A stretch of DNA of 64,000 nt from positions 4,032,501 to 4,096,500 of the forward strand of contig OY540822.1 in NCBI GenBank assembly GCA_961205875.1. Direction: 5' to 3'. A model generated the notes under the pieces. The model saw nothing but the letters and a program-made list of their open reading frames with translations, had not been told where the DNA came from and did not search any database. The translations under genes were made by a program, and so were the position numbers. Position 1 is the first letter of the stretch. Every line of letters starts with the position of its first letter. Positions 10,841 to 20,575 of the stretch are shown piece after piece. This DNA comes from Sialis fuliginosa. Taxonomy: Eukaryota > Arthropoda > Insecta > Megaloptera > Sialidae.

Positions 10841-12957
10841 CTATGAGCATTTAATAAGCATTTAATTTTTTGAAGCATTTCATGTAGTTACATACGACTT
10901 TAACTGTTATTCGACACTTTGTTCTGCTTAGTTCATTTGAAACCAGCAAAACATGCAATATTTTTTTTTTAAAGAGCATAAAATTTTATTTTTGCGCATT
11001 TAATTAGCATTTAATTTTCTGAAGCATTTCGTGTAGTAACATACAACCTTAACTGTTATTCGACACTTTGTTCTATTGAGTTCATCTGAAACTAGCAAAA
11101 CATACAATATTTTTTTTTTAAAAGAGCATTAAATTTTCTTTTTGCGCATTTAATTAGCATTTAATTTTCTGAAGCATTTCGTGTAGTTACATACGAATTT
11201 AACTGTTATTCGACACTTTGTTCTGCTTAGTTCATCTGAAGCTAGCAAAACATGCAATATTTTTTTTTCTAAATGAGCATTAAATTTTCTTTTTGCGCAT
11301 TTAATAAGCATTTAATTTTCTGAAGCATCTCGTGTAGTTACATACGATTTTAACTGTTTTTCGATACTTTGTTCTGCTGAGTTCATCTGAAACCAGCAAA
11401 ACATGCAATATTTTTTTTTTAAAAGAGCATTAAATTTTCTTTTTGTGCATTTAATTAGCATTTAATTTTCTGAAGCATCTCGTGTAGTTACATACGATTT
11501 TAACTGTTTTTCGATACTTTGTTCTGCTGAGTTCATCTGAAACCAGCAAAACATGCAATATTTTTTTTTTAAAAGAGCATTAAATTTTCTTTTTGTGCAT
11601 TTAATTTTCTGAAGCATCTCGTGTAGTTACATACGATTTTAACTGTTTTTCGATACTTTGTTCTGCTGAGTTCATCTGAAACCAGCAAAACATGCAATAT
11701 TTTTTTTTTAAAAGAGCATTAAATTTTCTTTTTGTGCATTTAATTTTCTGAAGCATCTCGTGTAGTTACATACGATTTTAACTGTTTTTCGATACTTTGT
11801 TCTGCTGAGTTCATCTGAAACCAGCAAAACATGCAATATTTTTTTTTCTAAAAGAGCATTAAATTTTCTTTTTGCGCATTTAATTAGCATTTAATTTTCT
11901 GAAGCATCTCGTGTAGTTACATATGACTTTAACTGTTATTCGACACTTTGTTCTGCTGAGTTCATCTGAAACCAGCAAAAACATGCAATATTTTTTTTTT
12001 AAAGAGCATTAAATTTTCTTTTTGCGCATTTAATTAGCATTTAATTTTCTGAAGCATCTCGTGTAGTTACATACGATTTTAACTGTTTTTCGATACTTTG
12101 TTCTGCTGAGTTCATCTGAAACCAGCAAAACATGCAATATTTTTTTTTTCTAAAAGAGCATTAAATTTTCTTTTTGCGCATTTAATTAGCATTTAATTTT
12201 CTGAAGCATCTCGTGTAGTTACATACGATTTTAACTATTTTTCGATACTTTGTTCTGCTGAGTTCATCTGAAACCAGCAAAACATGCAATATTTTTTTTT
12301 TCTAAAAGAGCATTAAATTTTCTTTTTGCGCATTTAATTAGCATTTAATTTTCTGAAGCATTTCGTGTAGTTACATATGACTTTAAATGTTATTCGACAC
12401 TTTGTTCTGCTGAGTTCATCTGAAGCTAGCAAAACATGCAATATTTTTTTTTCTAAAAGAGCATTAAATTTTCTTTTTGCGCATTTAATTAGCATTTAAT
12501 TTTCTGAAGCATCTCGTGTAGTTACATACGATTTTAACTGTTTTTCGATACTTTGTTCTGCTGAGTTCATCTGAAACCAGCAAAACATGCAATATTTTTT
12601 TTTCTAAAAGAGCATTAAATTTTCTTTTTGCGCATTTAATTAGCATTTAATTTTCTGAAGCATCTCGTGTAGTTACATACGATTTTAACTGTTTTTCGAT
12701 ACTTTGTTCTGCTGAGTTCATCTGAAACCAGCAAAACATGCAATATTTTTTTTTCTAAAAGAGCATTAAATTTTCTTTTTGCGCATTTAATTAGCATTTA
12801 ATTTTCTGAAGCATTTCGTGTAGTTACATACGATTTTAACTGTTATTCGACACTTTGTTCTGCTGAGTTCATCTGAAGCTAGCAAAACATGCAATATTTT
12901 TTTTTCTAAAAGAGCATTAAATTTTCTTTTTGCGCATTTAATTAGCATTTAATTAGC
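10841..12957 (-). repeat. Right-arm tandem array, inverted 151-bp units
   Basis: About 14 units in inverse orientation to the left arm. Two adjacent units (about 11590-11880) lack the AGCATTTAATT piece and are shorter. Outer units are more alike than the innermost ones, which carry more substitutions. The arm is nearly three times longer than the left arm, consistent with unequal exchange or slippage. Short ORFs across it are accidents of the repeat. Confidence 0.9.
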
Positions 12958-13029
12958 ACTTAATTATTAGTCAAGTGAACTTTTGTTTTGCTGACTTTGC
13001 TCTGCTAACTTCATGGACATGAATTACAA

Positions 13030-13926
13030 AAGATATCAACACACTATAACGAACAATTACCGTTTGCTATCAAATATATGCTATAAAACATATTAGATTA
13101 CGAATCAGTAATAAATATTAAATATAAAATTGAGGATAGTCAAATTAATTATTTCCTATCAATACTTATAACTTTTGAAAATCAATTTGAACTATTCCAC
13201 CTTCTTCCTATTCCCACAAAATATGAATCAGAGTATTTTATGGCAATGCCAAATGTAAAGTATATTTTGAAATCTAGAGATAATATTATTAAGCCTCTAA
13301 GTGACATATGTACAAAAGGTAGAACTTTTCAATGTCCAAATCATCTTCAAATCAACGCTGAAGTAAAATGTGAAGAAGGAATTCTACTAGAAACAAATTC
13401 CAATAATTGTGAATTCATTAAATTAAACATTACCAACAATCATATGGAAATCATCCCTGAAATTAATCAATATCTTGGAGTCTTCGTACCAGAAGAAACA
13501 ATCACCTTCGAACAAGAACAACACGCTGAATCAACATTATTAATGGGAATATTCCTAATAAAAAGCAAAAACAAATTAATCTTCAGAAGAAATCAACTAC
13601 ATTACTTGGAAAAAACTTATGGAAAACCGACTATCATCAACAAAATGAATTTTGAAGCAAGAAGAAATGAAATTTCAAATATGAAGATTAACTTGAAGAC
13701 ACTCATTTTTAAGGAAATATCGCCACATCCGGTTCAAACCATTATGGAAGAATCAACAGGAATTTGCACACCAAATATCTGGACTATTTTCCTCTACGTG
13801 GTAATTCTTATTGTTGTGATACATTTTTTGAAAAAATGGATAGTAAGAATAATCACAGCAAAGAAAACTTCAAACAATCCAGACCCGAAGATAATTATTC
13901 GACTTCCGGAGGAAGCAGCGATCTGA
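13030..13926 (+). pseudogene. Errantivirus 1 env, C-terminal part
   Basis: This continues the TM subunit across the Foldback insertion in the frame used just before it. There is one TAA near 13084. The frame open from 13240 gives 228 codons ending at 13924. A membrane span near residue 180-200 (IWTIFLYVVILIVVI) is followed by a short basic cytoplasmic tail. The stop lies just before the polypurine tract and 3' LTR, the normal errantivirus arrangement. The protein is split by the Foldback element and the upstream frameshift, so it is not functional here. Confidence 0.8.
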
Positions 13927-13936
13927 AGAGGGGAGG
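13927..13936 (+). promoter_or_regulatory. Polypurine tract of errantivirus 1
   Basis: AGAGGGGAGG lies directly before AGTTATATAC, the LTR start. This is the plus-strand priming site of an LTR element. Confidence 0.8.
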
Positions 13937-14143
13937 AGTTATATACACGTGCATCCAGAACCAACCGCTGGGAACCGCCATGTCAGTATTCCACATATGT
14001 TATTTTCATGCATTTGTAACTCAATACATTTTATCATTTTGTAAAACTTATAATCTTTTTTCGCAATATATCTTTAGTCTGTAGTTAGCATTGTAACTAT
14101 TAAGAACAATAAATGTAACTTAAATTATAATCCTTTTTAAAAA
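13937..14143 (+). repeat. 3' LTR of errantivirus 1
   Basis: 207 bp, same length as the 5' LTR, with about ten substitutions visible by eye. The modest divergence means the element has been in place for some time. Confidence 0.88.
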
Positions 14144-14206
14144 CGTACTTTCCAAAATCTAAAATCTAAAAAGTTGTATCTATGTGTGAGCTGTATTTCT
14201 GGGTGA

Positions 14207-14310
14207 GGGGCTAAGTTATTGAACTTTGATTTTACTATGGATTGTAAATTTACTATGAGTTGTAATAGATAGTAGATCACGTGGTGTCAGTTGTAATTAT
14301 GAATGAAAGT
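14207..14310 (+). repeat. Direct repeat flanking errantivirus 1, right copy
   Basis: Matches 4512-4610 in order and orientation. It lies about 65 bp beyond the 3' LTR, so the pair is not a simple insertion-site duplication. Confidence 0.8.
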
Positions 14311-14670
14311 ATATTAATTGTAAATAATGAATAAATATTTCCTATTTATGATTTAAATAAACAAAAAATATATAAAATGAATTATATTTATCAAAATTTT
14401 GTTTGGATGTGTCCTATAGGTTATAGGGAAATTAATATTGAGAAATAAAAAACATGCTAAAAATAAAAATTAATTTATTGTTACTTTATACATTTTTTTG
14501 TTATTTTATAAACGATGTTTATTACATTTTTATTATCATGCTGAAAGGAACAAATTCGTTTAAAATTCAGGTAATTATTTTGTGCAAAAACGCTCGGATA
14601 CGTCGATTAGTATTTTTAGTTGCAGATTTTTTGACATAAGAAAATTGTATGGTGTCTCAAGAAGAACATA
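14311..14670. other. AT-rich noncoding DNA
   Basis: No supported gene; short frames only. Confidence 0.4.
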
Positions 14671-14930
14671 TACAGTCATCATTGATTTTTTTAAATGGAA
14701 CACCTTATATATTATGCCATTTTTGAATTGTAATTTTTATAAAACATATCATATCTCTAAATATAGCCTTTACCAACTTTAAAAAGTTGGTAAAGGCTAT
14801 ACAGTCATCATTGATTTTTTTAAATGGAACACCTTATATATTATGCCATTTTTGAATTGTAATTTTTATAAAACATATCATATCTCTAAATATAGCCTTT
14901 ACCAACTTTAAAAAGTTGGTAAAGGCTATA
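14671..14930 (+). repeat. 129-bp tandem duplication, each unit ending in a 40-bp hairpin
   Basis: The unit at 14671-14799 is repeated at 14800-14928. Each copy ends in a palindrome (14762-14801; 14891-14930) with perfect 19-base arms TATAGCCTTTACCAACTTT around a 2-base centre. The two units are identical by eye, so the duplication is recent or has been homogenised. Confidence 0.9.
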
Positions 14931-15138
14931 GGGAGATAAGAACGTGTAAAGTGCCCCCGTACCGATTGTGGCCGTTAAATTTTTTTGAAGTTACTACTAA
15001 TACAGGTAACAATTTGGCCAAATTTCAGCCCTTAAAAATTTACCCCCAAGGGGTGAGAATTAATTTTGAAAATTTCGTAAAAAAATTTTTTTCGCTAACT
15101 TTTAATTTTGGCACAATCACCAAAAATTATTAAATACA
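14931..15138. other. Noncoding spacer
   Basis: No supported gene. A motif TTTTAATTTTGGCACAATCAC (15100-15120) recurs in the array at 17947-17967, suggesting shared repeat ancestry. Confidence 0.4.
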
Positions 15139-16152
15139 GGTGACGCATTCTTCAGGATACAAACTAGATCTAGATCTCGTGTCGCGCAGGGTAATTTAAG
15201 ATGTAGAGAAATAAACCGCGTTGAAAATCATTTAAATACTTCATTGCCAACTTTGCCGACTCACGTTAACACGGGTTTAGCTGCCGCGTCTGCAAATGCT
15301 TTTGGGGATCGTGTAACCGATCAGTTACAAAATCAACCATTAGTTATAGAGGCACCTAGAACTACAACTGCGGTATCAAATCATATTTCACCTATGTATC
15401 AGAATTTTATACCACCACCTGGCTTCACAAATTTGCCACCATTTAACTTTTCCGCTCCTCCACCTGTTCAAGTGCCGGTTCCTTATATGTTTCCCCCAGA
15501 AATGCTCCATATACCATATTTTACGGGAAACTCTGAAGAAAACGTATTAGAATTCTTTAAAAATCTGGAACAGCAGTTCATTTATAGAAATGTACCTAAT
15601 AATTATAAGGTCTTATTTGCTGTGGGCTGTTTAAAAGATCAAGCGCAGCGGTGGGCGCATATGTTTGCCAATAACATATCGGATTTTGAAACCTTTAAAA
15701 ATATCCTTATTAATGAATATTGGGGACCTAATAAGCAACGTAACTTAATGTTAGAAATTTATTCCGAAAAAGGAAATTACAAATTGTTGGGAAAAAATGG
15801 AACCATGGCAGAATACGCTTTACAAGTACGCGAAAAATCTTTGTATCTAAAACCCCCTATGTCGGAAACCGAATTTTTAAATGTAATCATCTTACATTTT
15901 TCTCCTGTCATACAACGTAGTCTTATCGCAGCCCGTCCCAAAACTGTAATAGAATTATATGATTTACTTAAAGAATAGGATGAAGTAGAGCGTAGATTTT
16001 CCAATTCCAGAGAATCGGTTAATATGTACAAGGGATCCCGTTTACTTAATGATAATAAACGTAATGAGAAAAGGGTACCTCCGGTTAATATATCTTCGGT
16101 TGAATATCAAGAACCGGAACTAAACCAGGATCAGGATGAACATTTAAACTAA
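15139..16152 (+). pseudogene. LTR-retrotransposon gag remnant
   Basis: The frame is open from an acceptor-like TTAAATACAG (before 15139) to 15975; no ATG precedes the conserved part, so a spliced or lost start is likely. A Pro-rich N-terminal region is followed by a Gag capsid domain (IPYFTGNSEENVLEFFKNLEQQF; LKDQAQRWAHMF; SPVIQRSLIAARP). After an in-frame TAG at 15976 the same frame continues to a TAA at about 16150. No protease, RT or LTR is attached. It differs from the other gags here and so is a separate Ty3-like or BEL-like family. No zinc knuckle survives. Confidence 0.7.
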
Positions 16153-16175
16153 AATCGGTCAGCCATGAGTGTTCC

Positions 16176-16955
16176 ATGGTAACTGACTCATCGATAAAGG
16201 ACACACACATACCTTTGTATACGGTTTTTCCAAATATCCAAATATTCCTGATAACTAATGAAGAAGTTGCTCTTATTGAAAAGGAAAAACCAGATTTTGT
16301 GGCGCCTTTAGTTGGGACCATGAAAGTTCACCAAACTTTTTCTGAAAGTCCGGGCAAACTTATGTATCGTGATTTAAGCTGTTACTGTACCCGTGGAATA
16401 TGTTCTTGCCTGAAACCAAAAGAATATGCTCCAATTGCTCCCGTCGATGACTTGATGATACCGGATGTACTACCAGCTGCAATTGAAACTCCACTTGATG
16501 AGCTGACTGTTGATATGATAAATAAACCACGCCAATCTGCATTCCATCACAGCAGTGACGATATACCTCTTTCTGCGTTTAAAGATATTTCCAACATTAA
16601 CGAGCACAATTTGCCCAGTACTTCAAAACAAAGCGACGAACTGCTTCAGAATGAAAATCTGCATCCCAGTAAAACCATTCCCGGAACTTATGTGTTATTG
16701 AAGATACAAGGTAGAAAACGAATTTATACATACTTGGCTTCTGCATTGAGTGACGTTGATGAAGATGGATACGTAAAAGGCATGTTTTATAGAGGTGCAA
16801 ATGATACTGGCAAACTATTTAAAGCCGTCGAAATAGACAATAGTTGTGAGCATTATGATAACATTGTTGAAGTAGTTCCTGCACCAAAAAAGATTTTTAG
16901 AGGAAAACGCGAATACTACGAATTTCCTAATCCTCTAGAAGTGTTCGAACAATAA
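16176..16955 (+). CDS. Unrecognised 259-codon ORF with a Cys cluster
   Basis: An intact frame from ATG 16176. Residues 1-60 are mostly hydrophobic or mixed, ending in GTMKVHQTF. Residues 66-80 hold a tight cluster C-x-C-x4-C-x-C (SCYCTRGICSCLKP), probably metal-binding. Residues 90-165 are low-complexity and acidic. Residues 166-259 form a compact C-terminal module (PGTYVLLKIQGRKRIYTYLA, ending NPLEVFEQ) resembling in layout the tail modules of DNA-transposon proteins such as 7038-7685. I recall similar unnamed multicopy proteins in insect genomes but cannot name a family. Upstream codons may be missing, since the gag remnant ends just before it. Confidence 0.5.
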   Translation: MVTDSSIKDTHIPLYTVFPNIQIFLITNEEVALIEKEKPDFVAPLVGTMKVHQTFSESPGKLMYRDLSCYCTRGICSCLKPKEYAPIAPVDDLMIPDVLPAAIETPLDELTVDMINKPRQSAFHHSSDDIPLSAFKDISNINEHNLPSTSKQSDELLQNENLHPSKTIPGTYVLLKIQGRKRIYTYLASALSDVDEDGYVKGMFYRGANDTGKLFKAVEIDNSCEHYDNIVEVVPAPKKIFRGKREYYEFPNPLEVFEQ

Positions 16956-17440
16956 TTGCAATTATTAATTAATATTTAAGAAAACTTGCCTGTGTAAGTA
17001 CTGTGATTTAGCAAAAAGATTATAGTAATAATAATTAAATTATTATCTTCAAACTTTGTTGTAACTAAGAGACTGATTAGCAATTTTTTGTAAAAGAGAA
17101 TGTTCTATTGAAACAACTTTGTTACTGTTGAATAACTGTGTTACCATTATGTCCCTATTTCTACGTAGAGGTTTTTCGATTTCAGTTGTACAATTGGTTT
17201 ATAAATTATATTACAAGTATATCAGATGCAAGATAATATATATTTTTATCAATGTTAAATACCTTGCTAAGATATTTTTACACATATACATGTTATGTCA
17301 AATATTTTGAAACAAAAGTGATTAACAGTAACACAGTTGTCTTTTAAATGTGATTTATAAGACTTAATAAATGATAATTTCTAATAAAAGTAATGAGAAA
17401 GAAAGATTTACGTTCTTAAAATACGTTTTGTTAAGATTTT
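16956..17440. other. AT-rich noncoding DNA after the 259-codon ORF
   Basis: No supported gene. A possible polyadenylation signal (AATAAA) occurs at about 17367. Confidence 0.4.
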
Positions 17441-17444
17441 TTGT

Positions 17445-17493
17445 TGTAATGAGTAACTAAAGCTGCATTGAGCAGCTTTAGTTACTCATTACA
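17445..17493. repeat. Perfect 22-bp hairpin with 5-base loop
   Basis: Arms 17445-17466 and 17472-17493 (TGTAATGAGTAACTAAAGCT and two further bases) are exact complements around ATTGA. Poly-T and poly-A runs flank it. It could be the fused ends of a tiny inverted-repeat element; no TSD is visible. Confidence 0.85.
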
Positions 17494-17699
17494 AAAAAAA
17501 ATAAAGGTTTTGTCGACCAAGGTAGAAAAATCATACCACTTTGTTTTTATTTTCAGAAAAATATATGCACAAAATTCGCTGCTGGCAGTGTATTGCAATT
17601 GTTTAGATATAATTACGCATACATACAATGAAATAACTTCATTTATCTTCAACCAATAATTTTTTCAAACCTGTTACTACTAGTGCCAAAAACCTGCAG

Positions 17700-18410
17700 T
17701 AAGAAGTAGAATGACCCATATATATTTTTTCAGATTTTTTTTCCAGCTGCGTGACACTTTAAAAAAATAAAATGTTGATTTTGATTTGAAATGTTTGATT
17801 TTTTGTAGGTTATATTTACCGTCCAGTAACAAAAGTTGTTTTGTGACTTTCTGGCTTGATTTTTGATATAATATATTTTTTCAGATTTTTTTTTCAGCTG
17901 CGTGACACCAAAATTTTTTGAAATTTTTTTGAAATTTTTTTTTTGAAACTTTTAATTTTGGCACAATCACTAAAAAAATTTATGTGACTTTCTAGTATAG
18001 CTTGTTATAATATATATTTTTTCAGATATTTTTCCAGCTGCGTGACATCTTAAAAAAATAAAATTTTGATTTTTTTGTAGGTTATGTTTGCCATACAATC
18101 ACAAAAATTGTTTTGTGACTTTCTGACGTACTTTTTTATAATATATTTTTTTCAGCTGCGTTACACCTAAAAAAAATATTGATTTTGATTTTTTTTCGTA
18201 GATAATGTTTGTCGTACAGGCACTAAATTTTTTTTGACTTTCTAGTTATTTATAATAACATATATTTTTTAAAGATTTATTTCCAGCTGCGTGACAGTTA
18301 AAAAAATAAAATGTCGATTTTAATTATTTTTTGTAGGTTATGTATGGTAGCATAGTTTTTTTTATAATTAATGAACATTTTCCAGATTGTGCTCAGCTCC
18401 GTGGCACCTA
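17700..18410 (+). repeat. Diverged tandem array, six units of 109-151 bp
   Basis: The core CAGCTGCGTGACA (with variants) occurs at 17744, 17895, 18035, 18153, 18284 and 18393. Each is preceded by a T-rich block with TATATTTTTTCAGA and followed by AAAAAATAAAAT..GATTTT. Units differ by many substitutions and indels, so the array is old. Confidence 0.8.
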
Positions 18411-18982
18411 AAAATATAATTCGCTTTATATTAGTTCAAATTGATGAACAGATTCTACAACAGTTAGTTAAATGTTTGGTCGTCTGAGATATGTTATAAT
18501 ACTATTGTGCGCGCGCATAGCAACAGTACACAATGTATTTAAAAAGGGGTGGGGATGAGGTTCTAAGTTATTAGTCTGGCGGTCGCTCAAGCAGTTACGC
18601 ACGAGCGGGCACGGAGTTAAGTTCACCGTCACTACTAGTACGCTAATATTAAAACTTTTGTTACGAATTAATTATCGCCTTTCTTTTCATATTTTGGATA
18701 TTCTATATTTTTTTCATTACTTATAATTCTTTTATTGTATTACTATTACTGTTTATTTATATTTTCATATTACCATATAGGTATATCTTTTTTTTGCTAT
18801 TTTGAATTTTTTTATACTTTATTATTTTTTTCATTACTTATTATTCTTTTATTATATTCAGTACTATTACTTTTTATTTATATTTTCATATTATATAAAT
18901 CTTTTTTTCTCTTATTTTTTTATCATAATAGATTATTTTGTTTTATTTCATAATTTCCTTTCTTATTATTATTAATTCTCTA
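18411..18982. other. Upstream region of the DDE_Tnp_4 gene
   Basis: A GC-richer patch at 18530-18625 (GCGCGCGC; TGGCGGTCGCTCAAGCAG) is followed by T-rich leader sequence. It may contain the promoter of the downstream transposase gene. No TATA box can be assigned with confidence. Confidence 0.35.
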
Positions 18983-20575
18983 ATGGCGGAGGCAAGTTCT
19001 CAAAGAATATGCACGGCATGCGCTCGAACAATAAGAAACGTTCAAGGATTTCGAAAAAAAATCGATTCTGCTGAAGATGCAAATTTTTTTCCATAGGTAC
19101 TGAAAAACCTATAAAAATTAACGATGTCATCTGTAGCTACTGTAGAATTCGTTCATACAAACAAGTTAAAAAAGATGAGACACCAACTAATCGTGATGAT
19201 TTACAGGATTTATGTGTTAGTTTGTCTCAAGGTTCACTTACAGATGAACCACTATCACAATCGAGTGCCACGGATCCAACTTTTCGTGCTGAATTGCCAA
19301 CTGAAACAACTGAAGATATAACTGAATATATAGAAGTACCTATCCCACGGACAATTTCTTCACACAAATATTGCTGCATGTTCTGAAAAAAAAAGATTTG
19401 ACTGTAGTTCCAAATGAAGCTCGAATACAAACTTATGTAAAATTTAAAATATATATTCCAGTCAAAAATCGTTGTTGTCGCCATCATTTGATTAAGAATC
19501 GTTTTTATGATGATGAATTAAGATATGTCAAAATATATTTTAATTATTCGTCTATGACATCAGAAGAGATGAAAAAAATCCTCAATTCTATGTCAGATGA
19601 GTGTAATTTGAGTTTATTTAATAAGTTAGGTAACTTTAATTTATCTGAAGAACAGATTCGCGTCTTCACCGGTCTGAGAATTGACGGAATATTGAAGAAT
19701 TGCGAGCTATGGTATCGTCAATGCGAGATACTGCAGGCCGCACAGTTACCCAAGCCATTATTGTATTCTTAATGAAACTGCGAACGGGTAGTTCAAATAA
19801 ACTGATTTAATCAATATTACAACTTGAAAATGAACAGTTAGTGTCCCATTATACATTTTCAGTTATTGAATCATTTCAAAAAGATGTACTTCCTTCTCGA
19901 TTTGGGTTAAATTCTATGTCTCGAACTGATCTTATTAATAATAATACTGCTTCAATTGCTACGAATCTCTATGGATTCCATGATAAATTGATTCTCTTAT
20001 GTGATGGAACATATGCTTACTATCAAAAAAGTTCCAACAACGAGTACCAGAGAAAATCGTATTCGGGACATAAAAAATTATCATTATGGAAACCCTTTAG
20101 AATTTGCACCACTAATGTGAATATGTATGTTGTTGATATGTTGGGACCATACATAGCTAATATGAATGATGCTGAAATTTTGCGACGTATTATCGAGCAA
20201 CCTAATGGTTTATCTAATTTAATGCAGAAGGACGATGTTTTTATTTTAGATCGTGGATTTCGCGATGTCAAAAAAGATCTAGAAGATAAAGAATACCAAG
20301 TACTTACGCCAGCCTTAAAAGGGTCCCAAAAACAATTAAGTACTCAACATTCCAATGATTCACGTTTCGTAACGAGACTACGTTGGGTCGTAGAAGCCGT
20401 ACACGGTTTAATTAAAATAAAAAATAACCTTTTAGATAAAAAGCTCGATAATAAAATGCTTCCAAATGTAGTAGCATATTATAAAATTGGTGCTTTTCTT
20501 CTGAATCAATTTGGAAAAAGATTAAATTCAGATATTGAAATCTCATCTGAAGTTGTTGAACAAATGATTTCGAAT
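18983..20575 (+). pseudogene. DDE_Tnp_4-type transposase (IS4EU/ISL2EU/Harbinger-like)
   Basis: The gene starts with ATG 18983 and a Cys-pair N-terminus (ICTACARTIRN; later CSYCRIR), likely a zinc-binding domain. A linker then passes through at least three frameshifts. The open part at 19371-19772 holds the helical region before the nuclease (RVFTGL). From 19841 the catalytic core is intact with D (LCDGTYAYYQ, about 20003), D (LDRGFRD, about 20249) and E (VEAVHG, about 20393), the spacing of the DDE_Tnp_4 endonuclease family. Its C-terminal end is cut and continues directly into errantivirus pol. No terminal repeats were found. Confidence 0.78.

Larger units (their letters stand above)
9206..13020. 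mobile_element. Foldback-like transposon with tandem-subrepeat arms (3815 bp)
   Basis: The ends are inverted (ATGTCCATGAAGTTAGCAG at 9206 and its complement ending at 13020) and flanked by a perfect 9-bp duplication GAATTACAA (9197-9205; 13021-13029). The outer 67 bp are unique. Inside, each arm is a tandem array of one 151-bp unit in opposite orientation: five units plus a partial on the left, about 14 on the right. The centre of about 760 bp has no recognisable gene. A 9-bp TSD with long subrepeat arms matches Drosophila FB and other Mutator-related foldback elements. A stray unit fragment lies at 62786-62860. Confidence 0.88.
4615..14143 (+). mobile_element. Errantivirus-like LTR retroelement 1, internally deleted and twice invaded
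   Basis: Two 207-bp LTRs (4615-4821; 13937-14143) bound a gag remnant, an integrase tail and an env. A primer-binding site and a polypurine tract sit in the expected places. Protease, RT, RNase H and most of integrase are missing. Flanking tetranucleotides are TGTA (4611-4614) and CGTA (14144-14147), a plausible 4-bp duplication with one change. A pogo-like element (6661-8236) and a Foldback-like element (9206-13020) inserted later. Without them the element would be about 4.1 kb. Errantiviruses are insect endogenous retroviruses; this copy is dead. Confidence 0.88.

Noticed and set aside
11708..11890. 60-codon minus-strand ORF in the Foldback arm
   Set aside because: It follows the 151-bp unit exactly and appears only in one unit; it is a repeat artefact.
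9273..12957. CRISPR-like regular repeats
   Set aside because: The 151-bp units are contiguous without unique spacers, lie in inverted arms of a transposon, and the context is eukaryotic.
18735..18953. 72-codon Tyr/Phe/Leu-rich ORF as a membrane peptide
   Set aside because: It is T-rich low-complexity leader sequence; the residues simply reflect TTT, TAT and ATT codons.
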